Shown piece by piece: positions 26,599 through 35,464 of a DNA stretch of 64,000 nucleotides. Source of the DNA: OMPR01 sp965183835 (lineage in GTDB: Bacteria > Pseudomonadota > Alphaproteobacteria > Rhodobacterales > Rhodobacteraceae); the NCBI GenBank assembly GCA_965183835.1, contig CBCYME010000013.1, forward strand, positions 1 through 64,000, in the 5' to 3' direction. Position 1 is the stretch's first letter. Each line of letters opens with the position of its first letter. The notes under the pieces were generated by a model. It was given only the letters and a program-made list of their open reading frames with translations. It ran no database searches and had not been told where the DNA came from. Both the position numbers and the translations under genes were made by a program.

Positions 26599-27093
26599 AT
26601 GACTGACACCAAACACGAAGCGGATGTGGCATTTATCAAAGCATTGGCCGAACTGCTGCGCGAAAACGATCTGACTGAACTTCAGGTAAAGCGCGAATAT
26701 GGCGAAGAAGACAGTCTGAACGTCCGCGTCAGCCGTGCCGCTCCTGCTCCGATCATGGCGGCTGCGCCTGCTCACCTGGCGCTGCCTGCTGCTGCTCCGG
26801 TTGCGGCCGCTGCCCCTTCCGCCGCTGCAGAAGCGCCTGCCGAAGATCCCGCAAGCCACCCCGGCGCGGTAACCTCGCCGATGGTTGGTACCGTCTATAT
26901 GCAAGCCGAACCCGGCTCGCCTGCATTCGTGACCGTTGGTGCGCAGATCAACGAAGGCGATACGCTGTTGATCGTTGAAGCCATGAAAACCATGAACCAC
27001 ATTCATGCGACCAAAACAGGGACGGTCAAACGTATCCTGGTGGCCGATGGTGATGCCGTAGAATTCGGTACACCGCTGGTCATCATCGAATAA
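26599..27093 (+). CDS. accB: Acetyl-CoA carboxylase biotin carboxyl carrier protein
   Basis: 164 residues. A helical N-terminus leads to a long Ala/Pro-rich linker (about 47-86), then the biotinyl domain with the EAMKTMNH motif, where Lys130 carries biotin. The domain starts VTSPMVGTVY. AccB carries CO2 from AccC to the carboxyltransferase in the first step of fatty acid synthesis. It is followed by accC after ten bases. Length and motifs are normal. Confidence 0.96.
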   Translation: MTDTKHEADVAFIKALAELLRENDLTELQVKREYGEEDSLNVRVSRAAPAPIMAAAPAHLALPAAAPVAAAAPSAAAEAPAEDPASHPGAVTSPMVGTVYMQAEPGSPAFVTVGAQINEGDTLLIVEAMKTMNHIHATKTGTVKRILVADGDAVEFGTPLVIIE

Positions 27094-27103
27094 GGCGCGG
27101 CGC

Positions 27104-28450
27104 ATGTTTGACAAAATCCTGATTGCCAACCGCGGAGAGATCGCCCTGCGCGTCATTCGCGCAGCACGTGAGATGGGTGTCGCCACTGTGGCGGTGCATT
27201 CCACCGCCGATGCGGACGCAATGCACGTGCGAATGGCCGATGAATCGGTTTGTATTGGCCCCCCGCCTGGCATGGACAGCTATCTGTCGATCCCGGCAAT
27301 TATCTCGGCTTGTGAGATCACGGGCGCCCAAGCGATCCACCCCGGGTATGGCTTTCTGTCCGAAAACGCCGGTTTCGTGCAAATCGTAGAAGACCACGAC
27401 ATCAAATTTATCGGCCCCACCGCTCAGCACATTCGCATCATGGGCGACAAAATCACCGCCAAGGACACGATGAAGGAACTTGGCGTTCCCTGTGTTCCCG
27501 GGTCCGAAGGCGGCGTTCCTGATCTTGAGTCGGCCAGACGCATAGGCGAAGAAATCGGCTATCCCGTGATCATCAAAGCCACGGCTGGTGGTGGCGGACG
27601 CGGCATGAAGGTCGCGAAATCTGCCGATGACATGGAAAGCGCGTTTCTGACTGCGCGGGCCGAGGGCAAAGCCGCCTTTGGCAACGACGAAGTGTACATC
27701 GAAAAATACCTCACCACACCACGGCACATCGAAATTCAGGTGTTTGGGGATGGCAAGGGGACAGCAGTCCATTTGGGCGAGCGTGATTGTTCACTGCAGC
27801 GGCGCCACCAAAAGGTTTTCGAAGAGGCCCCCGGCCCGTCAATTACACCTGAAGAGCGCGAACGTATCGGCAAAGTCTGCGCCGACGCCGTGGCCCGGAT
27901 TGACTATGCTGGCGCTGGGACGATCGAATTTCTCTATGAAAACGGCGAATTCTATTTCATTGAGATGAACACACGTCTGCAGGTTGAACACCCCGTCACC
28001 GAAGGTATCTTTGGCGTCGATCTGGTTCGGGAACAAATTCGTGTGGCAGCTGGTCTGCCGATGTCCTTTTCGCAGGATGATTTGCAGATCAACGGACATG
28101 CCATCGAAGTGCGCATCAACGCCGAACGCCTGCCAAACTTTGCCCCCTGCCCCGGTAAGATCACCGCTTATCATGCCCCCGGTGGGTTGGGCGTGCGGAT
28201 GGATTCTGCGCTCTACAATGGGTATTCGATCCCACCCTACTACGATTCCCTCATCGGGAAGTTGATCGTACAAGGGCGCAATCGCGAAGAAGCTCTTGCG
28301 CGTCTGCAACGTGCACTGGGGGAATTGATCGTCGATGGTGTCGACACAACGGTCCCTCTGTTTCACGCGCTGTTGCAAGAACCCGACATCCACAGTGGCG
28401 ACTACAACATCCACTGGTTGGAAAAATGGCTTGAAACCAATCTGGCCTAA
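27104..28450 (+). CDS. accC: Acetyl-CoA carboxylase biotin carboxylase subunit
   Basis: 448 residues, the normal length. The ATP-grasp domain has the glycine-rich loop GGGGRGMKV (about 163-171), and the later motif EMNTRLQVEHPVTE contains catalytic residues. It carboxylates AccB biotin with bicarbonate and ATP. Operon partner accB lies ten bases upstream; a hairpin follows ten bases after the stop. Confidence 0.97.
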   Translation: MFDKILIANRGEIALRVIRAAREMGVATVAVHSTADADAMHVRMADESVCIGPPPGMDSYLSIPAIISACEITGAQAIHPGYGFLSENAGFVQIVEDHDIKFIGPTAQHIRIMGDKITAKDTMKELGVPCVPGSEGGVPDLESARRIGEEIGYPVIIKATAGGGGRGMKVAKSADDMESAFLTARAEGKAAFGNDEVYIEKYLTTPRHIEIQVFGDGKGTAVHLGERDCSLQRRHQKVFEEAPGPSITPEERERIGKVCADAVARIDYAGAGTIEFLYENGEFYFIEMNTRLQVEHPVTEGIFGVDLVREQIRVAAGLPMSFSQDDLQINGHAIEVRINAERLPNFAPCPGKITAYHAPGGLGVRMDSALYNGYSIPPYYDSLIGKLIVQGRNREEALARLQRALGELIVDGVDTTVPLFHALLQEPDIHSGDYNIHWLEKWLETNLA

Positions 28451-28459
28451 CTTCTCAGC

Positions 28460-28482
28460 AGGCCGAGCCAGTGGCTCGGCCT
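28460..28482 (+). terminator. Hairpin between accC and aat without a T-run
   Basis: AGGCCGAGCC-agt-GGCTCGGCCT is a perfect 10-bp stem with a 3-base loop, 13 bases before the aat ATG. It lacks a following T-run, so it may be an attenuator or a processing site rather than a full terminator. It lies just upstream of the GAGG ribosome site of aat. Confidence 0.6.
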
Positions 28483-28495
28483 CCGAGGTCCATTT

Positions 28496-29128
28496 ATGAG
28501 CCTATCCCCCGAGCTTTTGTTACATGCCTACTCCATCGGAATTTTTCCGATGGCCGAACATCGTGACGACCCAGAAGTGTTCTGGGTGGACCCCAAGCGG
28601 CGCGGCGTTTTCCCGTTGGCGGAATTCCATATGTCACGTTCGCTCGCACGTCGGATGCGGTGCAGTTCCTATACCGCTACAATCAATCAGGACTTTGTTG
28701 GGGTTCTGGATGGGTGCGCAGATCGCGCCGATACTTGGATCAACGACGAAATCCGTGCGCATTATATAACGCTGCACAAACGCGGACATGCCCATTCACA
28801 GGAAATCTGGGATGGCGATGCACTGGTTGGCGGTGTCTATGGGGTGGTTCTGGGCGCTGCATTTTTTGGGGAAAGCATGTTCTCACGCCGCACAGATGCG
28901 TCGAAAATGGCGCTTGCCTATCTTGTCGATCGGCTGAGACTGGTTGGCTTTAGATTATTTGACACTCAATTCTTGACCCCCCACCTTGCGTCACTGGGGG
29001 CCCAAGAAATTACACGCGCGGCCTACCATCACCAACTAGAGTTGGCCATCGACAGAAATGCTGATTTTTGCGCGACGCTAGACCAGCCCGCTCAGGGGGT
29101 CATACAGCGGATCACCCAGACGTCGTAG
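28496..29128 (+). CDS. aat: Leucyl/phenylalanyl-tRNA-protein transferase
   Basis: 210 residues. It begins LSPELLLHAYSIGIFPMAE and has FWVDPKRRGVFPL and GGVYGVVLGAAFFGESMFS, the conserved core of Aat. This enzyme adds Leu or Phe to N-terminal Arg/Lys of proteins, marking them for the ClpS/ClpAP N-degron pathway. The 3' end overlaps the convergent DUF2155 gene by 37 bases. GAGG precedes the ATG. Confidence 0.95.
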   Translation: MSLSPELLLHAYSIGIFPMAEHRDDPEVFWVDPKRRGVFPLAEFHMSRSLARRMRCSSYTATINQDFVGVLDGCADRADTWINDEIRAHYITLHKRGHAHSQEIWDGDALVGGVYGVVLGAAFFGESMFSRRTDASKMALAYLVDRLRLVGFRLFDTQFLTPHLASLGAQEITRAAYHHQLELAIDRNADFCATLDQPAQGVIQRITQTS

Positions 29129-29451
29129 CGGCTGTGGTCCAATGCGCTCAAGGCGGGTGTTGTTGCGATCATCCAACCGTCAAACAAAGCTTGCCGTTGG
29201 CCTGTTTCCCAGATCGTCAGATAAGCAAAAGCGTCCCCGGTCGGGTTGTTCACTGGAAAGCGGCAATCGCCCAAAGCAACGTCCAGTCCAAAAATTTCGG
29301 CGGTTTCGCCATTTCGGATCTGAACATCCTGGGTGCGTCCGTTCACCTTATCTAGGCCGCGCAAAAACGCCCCCTGCCCGGACGAGGCCTTGTCTTGCGC
29401 AGCGGCTGAACCAGCCGCCAAAACGGATAAGAGAGCAAGTAAACGGATCAC
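29092..29451 (-). CDS. DUF2155 domain protein
   Basis: 119 residues with a signal peptide (cleaved near residue 19, GSAAA|Q). The DUF2155 core LDKVNGRTQDVQIRNGETAEI and the C-terminal DHSRYDVWVIRC are seen. Function is unknown. Gene order aat-DUF2155-mlaD-NDUFA12 is common in alphaproteobacteria. Its GTG start overlaps the mlaD stop by four bases, and its end runs 37 bases into aat on the other strand. Confidence 0.88.
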   Translation of the reverse strand: MIRLLALLSVLAAGSAAAQDKASSGQGAFLRGLDKVNGRTQDVQIRNGETAEIFGLDVALGDCRFPVNNPTGDAFAYLTIWETGQRQALFDGWMIATTPALSALDHSRYDVWVIRCMTP

Positions 29452-29903
29452 TCCGAATCTCCGCTGCCGGCGACAAATTTCACAAGCAGCGAAATCAAGC
29501 TGACCGCGCCTTGCGTGTCTTCGATTTGATCACCCGCTTCAAGGTTAAAGGGGGATCCGCCCGGCATGATTTCCACAAAGTTGCCGCCCAACAACCCCTC
29601 GGAAGAGATGACAACAGCGCTGTCATCTGGGATCAGGATTTCGTTTGCGACCGAGAACCGCGTATCGGCGCGATAGCTTTCAGGGTTTAAGGCGACATCA
29701 GTGACGGTGCCGATCTTTACGCCTGCAAGGCGCACGTCTGTACCGACGCTGACCCCTTCAAGGGAGCGAAAAGACGCTCCTAGATCATAGCCTGCGCTGC
29801 TTTGCGACAGACCCGTGGCCTGCGTTGCATAAACGGCAAACGCGATGGCACCGGCAAGAACCGCACCACCGACAAGAACTTCGGTAAGATTTTGGGTGGA
29901 CAT
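29448..29903 (-). CDS. mlaD: MlaD-type phospholipid transport protein
   Basis: 151 residues: one N-terminal membrane helix (about 9-28) and one MCE domain (GASFRSLEGVSVGTDVRLAGVKIG in part: SVGTDVRLAGVKIGTV). It anchors in the inner membrane and forms the periplasmic ring of the Mla system that moves phospholipids between membranes. MlaE/MlaF are not in this window. A few bases separate it from the NDUFA12 gene upstream. Confidence 0.9.
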   Translation of the reverse strand: MSTQNLTEVLVGGAVLAGAIAFAVYATQATGLSQSSAGYDLGASFRSLEGVSVGTDVRLAGVKIGTVTDVALNPESYRADTRFSVANEILIPDDSAVVISSEGLLGGNFVEIMPGGSPFNLEAGDQIEDTQGAVSLISLLVKFVAGSGDSE

Positions 29904-29915
29904 GTGTCCCCTCGC

Positions 29916-30299
29916 TTATTCGGGGCTCCAGGCCTCGTAATCACTACGTTTGACAGGCTCCGCTTTGTGAAGCGATCCGGCAGGCGCATAGGCCAACGTC
30001 GTACCTGTCAAGTTTTCCTGATGGGGTTTTTCCCACGATTTATGTGTCAATGGCTTTTTGGTGGGCGGTTCGTCCCAAGTGCGGTGCAACCATCCATGCC
30101 AATTAGGGTCGATCCGGCTGGCTTCGATCTCTCCATTGAAGATCACCCAGCGTTTGCTGTCATCGGCGTTGTGATAGAACACATTGCCTTGATCATCCTC
30201 TCCCACTTTGATCCCCTTACGAGAGGTATAGATCTGAGTGTTGAGCGTTTGTCCGTTCCACCAGGTAACGGCGCGCAAAAGAGATTTCAGGATACCCAT
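29916..30299 (-). CDS. NDUFA12-type complex I accessory subunit
   Basis: 127 residues starting MGILKSLLRAVTWWNGQTLNTQ after GGAGG (start 30299; a longer frame to 30374 lacks such a site). It matches the NDUFA12/B17.2 family: KRWVIFNGEIEASRIDP, then WHGWLHRTWDEPP. These subunits of NADH:ubiquinone oxidoreductase occur in alphaproteobacteria and mitochondria. Full length. Confidence 0.93.
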   Translation of the reverse strand: MGILKSLLRAVTWWNGQTLNTQIYTSRKGIKVGEDDQGNVFYHNADDSKRWVIFNGEIEASRIDPNWHGWLHRTWDEPPTKKPLTHKSWEKPHQENLTGTTLAYAPAGSLHKAEPVKRSDYEAWSPE

Positions 30300-30387
30300 A
30301 GGTGCCTCCGACAATTCATTGCTCAAAGATATGACCCAACCACGCGCCAAGGTCCAGTGCCGAGACGGCGACACCAGCGCGCAGGCT

Positions 30388-30747
30388 TTATTCCGGCAAT
30401 AAAGCGGTCACTTCGATTTCGATTCTGTATTTCGGATCAATCAAACCACATTCAATCATCGTTGCAGCTGGTGGGTTTGCACCAAATGCCTCTGCGAGAA
30501 TCGGCCAGCACGGTTCGAAGTCATGACGATCCGGCAACATATATGTCACCCGCACCACATCTGCGAGCGAACATCCCGCTTGCTCCAAGGCGCCGCGAAT
30601 CGTGGCCAGAGCAGATTCACATTGCTCTGCGGCCCCTTCGCCCTGCCCTACGGTGCCTGCCACATGAACAAACCCGCCAGCAACAACGGCGCGGCAATAG
30701 CCCACTTTTGCTTCGAATTCTCCACCCGAAGAAATGCGTTTAATCAT
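30388..30747 (-). CDS. RidA-family enamine/imine deaminase
   Basis: 119 residues of the YjgF/RidA family, with conserved CRAVVAGGFVHVAGTVGQ and the late motif NPPAATMIECGLIDP. RidA hydrolyses reactive enamines formed by PLP enzymes. Family members are trimeric and cytoplasmic. The closing region IEIEVTALLPE is typical. It is a single gene between the complex I gene and the clpX terminator. Confidence 0.87.
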   Translation of the reverse strand: MIKRISSGGEFEAKVGYCRAVVAGGFVHVAGTVGQGEGAAEQCESALATIRGALEQAGCSLADVVRVTYMLPDRHDFEPCWPILAEAFGANPPAATMIECGLIDPKYRIEIEVTALLPE

Positions 30748-30766
30748 TTGTTAGTCCCTTAACAGA

Positions 30767-30794
30767 AAACGGCGCAGAATTGACTGCGCCGTTT
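30767..30794 (-). terminator. Terminator after clpX
   Basis: AAACGGCGCAG and CTGCGCCGTTT form a perfect 11-bp stem around AATTGA. On the minus strand the stem ends in TTTT. It lies 20 bases after the clpX stop. Confidence 0.85.
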
Positions 30795-30813
30795 GATACT
30801 TTGGGTTGAAAAA

Positions 30814-32082
30814 TCAGCCTGCCGAAGCGGGCTCTTTTTCCGCATCTGCATGTATCATCAGCGGTTGAGCAACCGAATTCACAGCTTCTTCGTTGACGAC
30901 CACCTTGGTCACGCTTTCCATTCCTGGTAGCTCGAACATGGTATCCAGCAGAATGTCCTCGAGGATCGACCGCAATCCACGTGCACCCGTCTTACGTTGA
31001 ATTGCTTTCTTAGCAATCGCGCTAAGAGCATCTTCGGTAAAGTCGAGTTCCGTATCTTCGATCTCAAACAAGCGCTGATACTGCTTCACCAAAGCATTCT
31101 TGGGCTTGGTCAGAATAGTAATCAACGCGTCTTCGTCTAGGTCTTCAAGGGTCGCCAAAACAGGCAGACGTCCAACGAATTCAGGGATTAGGCCGAATTT
31201 CAGCAGATCTTCGGGCTCGAGATCCTGGAAGATCTCACCGACACCGCGTTCATCATTGTCGCGTACATCCGCGCCAAAGCCCATGGCTGAGCCCTTGCCG
31301 CGCTGCGCGATGATCTTATCCAGACCGGCAAACGCCCCACCACAAATGAACAGGATATTCGTGGTATCAACTTGCAGGAATTCCTGCTGTGGGTGTTTCC
31401 GGCCACCCTGTGGTGGAACCGATGCAACAGTCCCTTCCATCAGCTTCAGCAAAGCCTGCTGTACGCCCTCACCCGATACATCGCGTGTAATCGACGGATT
31501 TTCAGATTTACGCGTTATCTTGTCGACTTCGTCGATATAAACGATGCCGCGCTGCGCACGCTCAACGTTGTATTCCGACGATTGCAGCAGCTTGAGGATG
31601 ATGTTTTCAACATCCTCGCCCACATAACCGGCTTCGGTCAATGTCGTGGCATCCGCCATCGTAAAGGGCACATCCAAAATACGTGCAAGTGTCTGAGCCA
31701 ACAGTGTTTTACCACAACCAGTTGGGCCAATCAGCAGGATGTTGGATTTCGCGAGTTCAATGTCAGAGCCAGCTTTCTGGGCATGATTCAGACGTTTATA
31801 ATGATTGTGAACCGCGACTGACAAAACCCGCTTAGCGGTGGCTTGCCCTATCACGTAATCATCCAGAACTTCGCAGATGTCTTTGGGAGTTGGGACACCA
31901 TCGGTGGACTTGAGGCCGCTGGCCTTTGTCTCTTCCCGAATGATATCCATGCACAGCTCGACGCATTCATCACAGATGAACACAGTCGGGCCAGCGATCA
32001 GCTTGCGCACCTCGTGCTGGCTCTTACCGCAGAAGCTGCAATAGAGCGTATTTTTGCTGTCACCGCCAGAATTCGTTGCCAT
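30814..32082 (-). CDS. clpX: ATP-dependent Clp protease ATPase subunit ClpX
   Basis: 422 residues. An N-terminal zinc-binding domain (CSFCGKSQHEV, then CDECVELC) is followed by an AAA+ core with Walker A GPTGCGKT (about 118) and Walker B VYIDEVDKI. The ClpP-contact loop motif IGF is not clear by eye, but the overall order is canonical. It unfolds ssrA- and adaptor-tagged substrates for ClpP. It lies downstream of clpP, separated by a hairpin with T-run, so it also needs its own promoter or read-through. Confidence 0.97.
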   Translation of the reverse strand: MATNSGGDSKNTLYCSFCGKSQHEVRKLIAGPTVFICDECVELCMDIIREETKASGLKSTDGVPTPKDICEVLDDYVIGQATAKRVLSVAVHNHYKRLNHAQKAGSDIELAKSNILLIGPTGCGKTLLAQTLARILDVPFTMADATTLTEAGYVGEDVENIILKLLQSSEYNVERAQRGIVYIDEVDKITRKSENPSITRDVSGEGVQQALLKLMEGTVASVPPQGGRKHPQQEFLQVDTTNILFICGGAFAGLDKIIAQRGKGSAMGFGADVRDNDERGVGEIFQDLEPEDLLKFGLIPEFVGRLPVLATLEDLDEDALITILTKPKNALVKQYQRLFEIEDTELDFTEDALSAIAKKAIQRKTGARGLRSILEDILLDTMFELPGMESVTKVVVNEEAVNSVAQPLMIHADAEKEPASAG

Positions 32083-32185
32083 GGTCTACCTTTCGGGCTC
32101 CGTGTCCGCTTGTGCCCCGCGGGGGGCGTTTCACCCACTTGTCGTAACAATCTAAGACAGCACAGCAGGGTCTACAATCGCAAAA

Positions 32186-32214
32186 CGCACCCCAAACTCA
32201 GTCATTGGGGTGCG
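32186..32214 (-). terminator. Hairpin with T-run between clpP and clpX
   Basis: CGCACCCCA and TGGGGTGCG make a perfect 9-bp stem with an 11-base loop; on the minus strand the stem is followed by TTTT. It starts 18 bases beyond the clpP stop, which suggests clpP transcripts end there at least partly. Confidence 0.75.
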
Positions 32215-32231
32215 CCAGTTCATTCAGGCAC

Positions 32232-32864
32232 TTAAGCCTCTTCGTCTCCGCCTTTGGCGCGGTTTTCGACGATTTCGTCGATATGGCCCCAATCTTTGGC
32301 TTCTTCGGGGCTCATGAAGTTGTCACGATCCAAAGCTTTTTCAACGGATTTTTTGGTTTGGCCCGTGTGTTTGACGTAAATGTCATACAACCGATCCTTA
32401 AGCTTTTGGGTCTCAGCGGCGTGAATCATGATGTCACTTGCCTGACCTTGGTATCCACCACTGGGCTGGTGCACCATGATGCGGCTATTCGGCAGCGAGA
32501 ACCGCATGCCCTTTTCGCCACCAGCAAGCAGAACGGACCCCATCGAGGCGGCCTGACCAATGCACAGGGTCGACACCTTGGGTTTAATGTACTGCATGGT
32601 GTCATAGATCGACAGACCCGATGTCACCACACCGCCTGGCGAATTGATGTAGATGCTGATTTCTTTGGTCGGGTTTTCCGCTTCGAGGTGCAGCAGCTGT
32701 GCAACCACGAGATGGCTCATGCCATCATGGATCGGGCCATTAATGAAAATGATCCGTTCCTTCAGCAGTCGGGAAAAGATGTCGTAAGCCCGTTCACCCC
32801 GGCTCGTCTGTTCGACGACCATGGGAACGAGGGTATTCATGTAGGTTTCGGTGGGATCAAACAT
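32232..32864 (-). CDS. clpP: ATP-dependent Clp protease proteolytic subunit ClpP
   Basis: 210 residues. The catalytic triad is Ser107 (GQAASMGS), His132 (MVHQPSGG) and Asp181 (DRDNFMSPEEA). It has the usual short N-terminal propeptide region. It forms the 14-subunit barrel used by ClpX and ClpA. Full length and intact. Confidence 0.97.
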   Translation of the reverse strand: MFDPTETYMNTLVPMVVEQTSRGERAYDIFSRLLKERIIFINGPIHDGMSHLVVAQLLHLEAENPTKEISIYINSPGGVVTSGLSIYDTMQYIKPKVSTLCIGQAASMGSVLLAGGEKGMRFSLPNSRIMVHQPSGGYQGQASDIMIHAAETQKLKDRLYDIYVKHTGQTKKSVEKALDRDNFMSPEEAKDWGHIDEIVENRAKGGDEEA

Positions 32865-33042
32865 GTGGACTGCCTGCTCTTGGAATGGATCGGGACCATA
32901 CCCGATAAAGGGTTACCCGAGTCTTAGTGCTGCCTCTGGGGGGCTGCAAGGGCAGTTGCACGATATTCAAACCAAAGGGGACTGCAAGGGCTGGTCGCAA
33001 TAATACTCTTTCGTGGCGCAATTTTAATATCAATGGCCTGCA

Positions 33043-33054
33043 TTTGATATCAAA
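33043..33054. promoter_or_regulatory. Palindrome and repeated ATATCAA upstream of the GlxA-type gene
   Basis: TTTGATATCAAA is a perfect 12-bp palindrome. A second ATATCAA copy begins 20 bases earlier (33027 against 33047), about two helical turns. This spacing suits an AraC-family or dimeric regulator, and the downstream gene is such a protein, so self-regulation is possible. Confidence 0.4.
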
Positions 33055-33095
33055 CTGTGATTGAAATGCGCTCTGACCCCTGCGTCACGACCCCA

Positions 33096-33113
33096 TCCCG
33101 ATCCCTATCGGGA
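33096..33113 (+). promoter_or_regulatory. Leader hairpin before the GlxA-type gene
   Basis: TCCCGAT-CCCT-ATCGGGA is a perfect 7-bp stem with a 4-base loop, 14 bases upstream of the ATG and next to the GAAAGG ribosome site. It may affect translation of the regulator. Confidence 0.45.
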
Positions 33114-33127
33114 CGAAAGGCCCTCTT

Positions 33128-34132
33128 ATGTCTCGTACTCCTTATGTCCAGAAAGGTGCATCGGCAAATTTCAATGTGCCGTTTGAGGGTCCACCAGAGA
33201 TCTTTTATTTTGTCTTGCTCCCCAAGGCGACGATGCTGGCCCTAGCGGCCGCGATTGAGCCGCTGCGGATCGCCAATCAATTGACGAAAAAGCAACTTTA
33301 TACATGGCACACGATGACCGAAGACGGGGCGCCGATCTATTGCTCCAACGGTTTACGCATCACACCGGATGAGGCGTTAAAGCCACTGCCATCAAACGCA
33401 CACGCCTTTGTTTGCGCAGGAGTTGAGCCCGAAAAAACCTGCTCAACCCCCATACTGAACTGGATCCGCCGCGAATACAGGTTTGGCCGATCTGTCGGTG
33501 GCATCTGCACCGGGGCCTTTGCTTTGGCCAAGGCTGGCCTATTGGGAGGGCAGAGATTCACCCTACACTGGGAAAATCAGCCCGGATTTATTGAAGCATT
33601 CCCGTCCCTTATCCCATCCCCTAGCATTTTTGAATCGGACGGCCGTATCACCACCTGTGGCGGTGGAAATGCCGCTATCGACATGATGTTGGCGCTCATC
33701 GAAAAAAGCCATGGGCCGCAGCTTGCCATCATGGTCGCCGACATGTGCATACACATGCGATCCGGCACGCAATCACCCCAAAGGTCGTCGCATTCTGTCG
33801 TGATAGGTAGTCGCAATCCCATTTTGCTTGCCGCAATTGAATTGATGCAGAGCGAGCTGGAAACACCACTCACAAACACTGATCTTTGTGACCGGTTGGG
33901 CATTTCACGGCGTCAGCTGGAAAGACTGTTCAAGCGGTACCTCGGACAGGGACCAATGGCCTATTATCTAGACCTCAGAATTTCGCGCGCGTTCACGTTT
34001 TTGAACGAAACAAATATGACCGTCGCGGAAATTTCAATCGCAACCGGCTTTGCCAACACCAGCCACCTTTCCAGGCAGTTCCGCGCCAAATACGGTGATT
34101 CCCCGCATTCCTATCGCAAGGCGTGGTCATAG
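33128..34132 (+). CDS. GlxA-family (DJ-1/PfpI plus AraC) transcriptional regulator
   Basis: 334 residues. A DJ-1/PfpI-like domain (about 20-205) has the elbow SVGGICTGAFALAKAGLLGG, where Cys sits at the family position. A C-terminal AraC helix-turn-helix pair (about 230-330) has DRLGISRRQLERLFKRYLGQ and ISIATGFANTSHLSRQF. Relatives regulate amine, betaine or amino-acid catabolism. It is convergent with soxF and has no clear tie to sulfur oxidation. The ligand is unknown. Confidence 0.88.
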   Translation: MSRTPYVQKGASANFNVPFEGPPEIFYFVLLPKATMLALAAAIEPLRIANQLTKKQLYTWHTMTEDGAPIYCSNGLRITPDEALKPLPSNAHAFVCAGVEPEKTCSTPILNWIRREYRFGRSVGGICTGAFALAKAGLLGGQRFTLHWENQPGFIEAFPSLIPSPSIFESDGRITTCGGGNAAIDMMLALIEKSHGPQLAIMVADMCIHMRSGTQSPQRSSHSVVIGSRNPILLAAIELMQSELETPLTNTDLCDRLGISRRQLERLFKRYLGQGPMAYYLDLRISRAFTFLNETNMTVAEISIATGFANTSHLSRQFRAKYGDSPHSYRKAWS

Positions 34133-34160
34133 GGGGCCGCTAAGCCGCCCCCCAAACGAT

Positions 34161-35423
34161 TTAGCCGAACATGTCTGAGGTAATGCCAGCGTACCAACCG
34201 ACGCTTTCTTCAAAAGTCGCCTGACGCAGTTCGGCGTCTTCGCCAGTCTTTGAAATGAACCCGTCAACCTTGGCAATCTTCTCTTCGGTTGCCTCATATG
34301 TCGCGCCAACTTTGACACCATCGTTGGTGCCAATCAGCGACCAACACGTGTTTGAGAACTTGGCCGGGAACATTTTGGAATCGGTCAAAGCCGAACGGAT
34401 CGCCATCGCGGCCACTTTTGCTTGAGAATTCGCAGAGAAACCAGATTTCGGCATGTCACCCTGAGCACAGGCATCGCCAAGCACATGAATATTCTCATCC
34501 ATGCGGCTTTGCATTGTGCGCCCATCAACAGGCGCCCAATTTCCATCCGTTATGCCCGCCATTTCGCAAATTCGGCCAGCTTTCATCGCTGGGATCACGT
34601 TGCAGACGTCCACATGGGTGTCTTCCCCATCGATGGTCAGCACCATGGCTTCGGGATCTACTGAGACGCTGTTGCCGCCAAAATCCGGGCCGATCCAATC
34701 GATCATTCCATCGTAGTGATTGCCCCACCCTTCTTGGAACAGCGCCATTTTTGAAAACTTGGGCTTGGGGTCTGCGACAATAATTTTTGCCGTTGGATTC
34801 CGCTCTTTCAACACATGCGCGACCATCGAAACGCGCTCGTACGGGCCAGGAGGACACCGGTAAGGGTTAGGTGGAGCGACCATTGCAAATGTGCCGCCTT
34901 CGGGCATGGCCTCGATCTGCGCCTTCAACAATTCTGATTGCGACCCGGCCTTGTACGCGTGGGGCATTTTGTTCTGTGCGGTGACATCCCAGCCCTCAAC
35001 TGCGTCATCCACAAAATCAATGCCTGGGCTCAGGACCAACCGGTCATAAGGGAGTGCGGCCCCGCCAGCCAATGTAACCGTCTTGGCGTCACGATCGATA
35101 CCGACTGCCCAATCATGAACCACGTTCACCCCATACTGGCTGGCCAATGTGCCATAGGAATGGGCTATTGATGACAGCTCGCGGAACCCGCCGATATAAA
35201 GGTTTGAAAAGAAACAGGTGTAATAGGTCCGCGACGGTTCAACGAGGGTCACATTAATCGCGCCCTTAGATCCTTTGGCTATGTATCGCGCGGCCGTTGC
35301 GCCCCCTGCGCCCCCGCCAATCACGACAACGCGTGGCTTTCCAGCCCCCAAAACCATCGGCGCTGACAAGGTTGCAACGGTTCCGGCTGCCGCCCCCAAA
35401 AATGTTCTGCGTTTCATAGTCAT
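34161..35423 (-). CDS. soxF: SoxF, flavoprotein of the sulfide dehydrogenase-like flavocytochrome c
   Basis: 420 residues, start at ATG 35423 after AAGGAGGAGG. A Tat-like signal (MKRRTFLG) leads to an FAD-binding domain with GGGAGGATAA (about 36-46). Two cysteines, in TYYTCFFSN and in PPNPYRCPPGP, resemble the redox pair of FccB/SoxF flavoproteins. It works in the periplasm with the diheme SoxE to oxidise sulfide or to reactivate SoxYZ. It is the last gene of the minus-strand sox run, convergent with the GlxA-type gene. Confidence 0.93.
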   Translation of the reverse strand: MTMKRRTFLGAAAGTVATLSAPMVLGAGKPRVVVIGGGAGGATAARYIAKGSKGAINVTLVEPSRTYYTCFFSNLYIGGFRELSSIAHSYGTLASQYGVNVVHDWAVGIDRDAKTVTLAGGAALPYDRLVLSPGIDFVDDAVEGWDVTAQNKMPHAYKAGSQSELLKAQIEAMPEGGTFAMVAPPNPYRCPPGPYERVSMVAHVLKERNPTAKIIVADPKPKFSKMALFQEGWGNHYDGMIDWIGPDFGGNSVSVDPEAMVLTIDGEDTHVDVCNVIPAMKAGRICEMAGITDGNWAPVDGRTMQSRMDENIHVLGDACAQGDMPKSGFSANSQAKVAAMAIRSALTDSKMFPAKFSNTCWSLIGTNDGVKVGATYEATEEKIAKVDGFISKTGEDAELRQATFEESVGWYAGITSDMFG

Positions 35424-35464
35424 AGTATTCCTCCTCCTTAAAAAACCGAAACGCGCCAGAGTGG

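Noticed and set aside
33043..33054. TTTGATATCAAA as an FNR box
   Set aside because: The half-sites are adjacent rather than separated by four bases, so it does not fit the FNR consensus.
34133..34160. G/C-rich hairpin between the GlxA-type gene and soxF
   Set aside because: Imperfect stem with no T-run; too weak to call a terminator.
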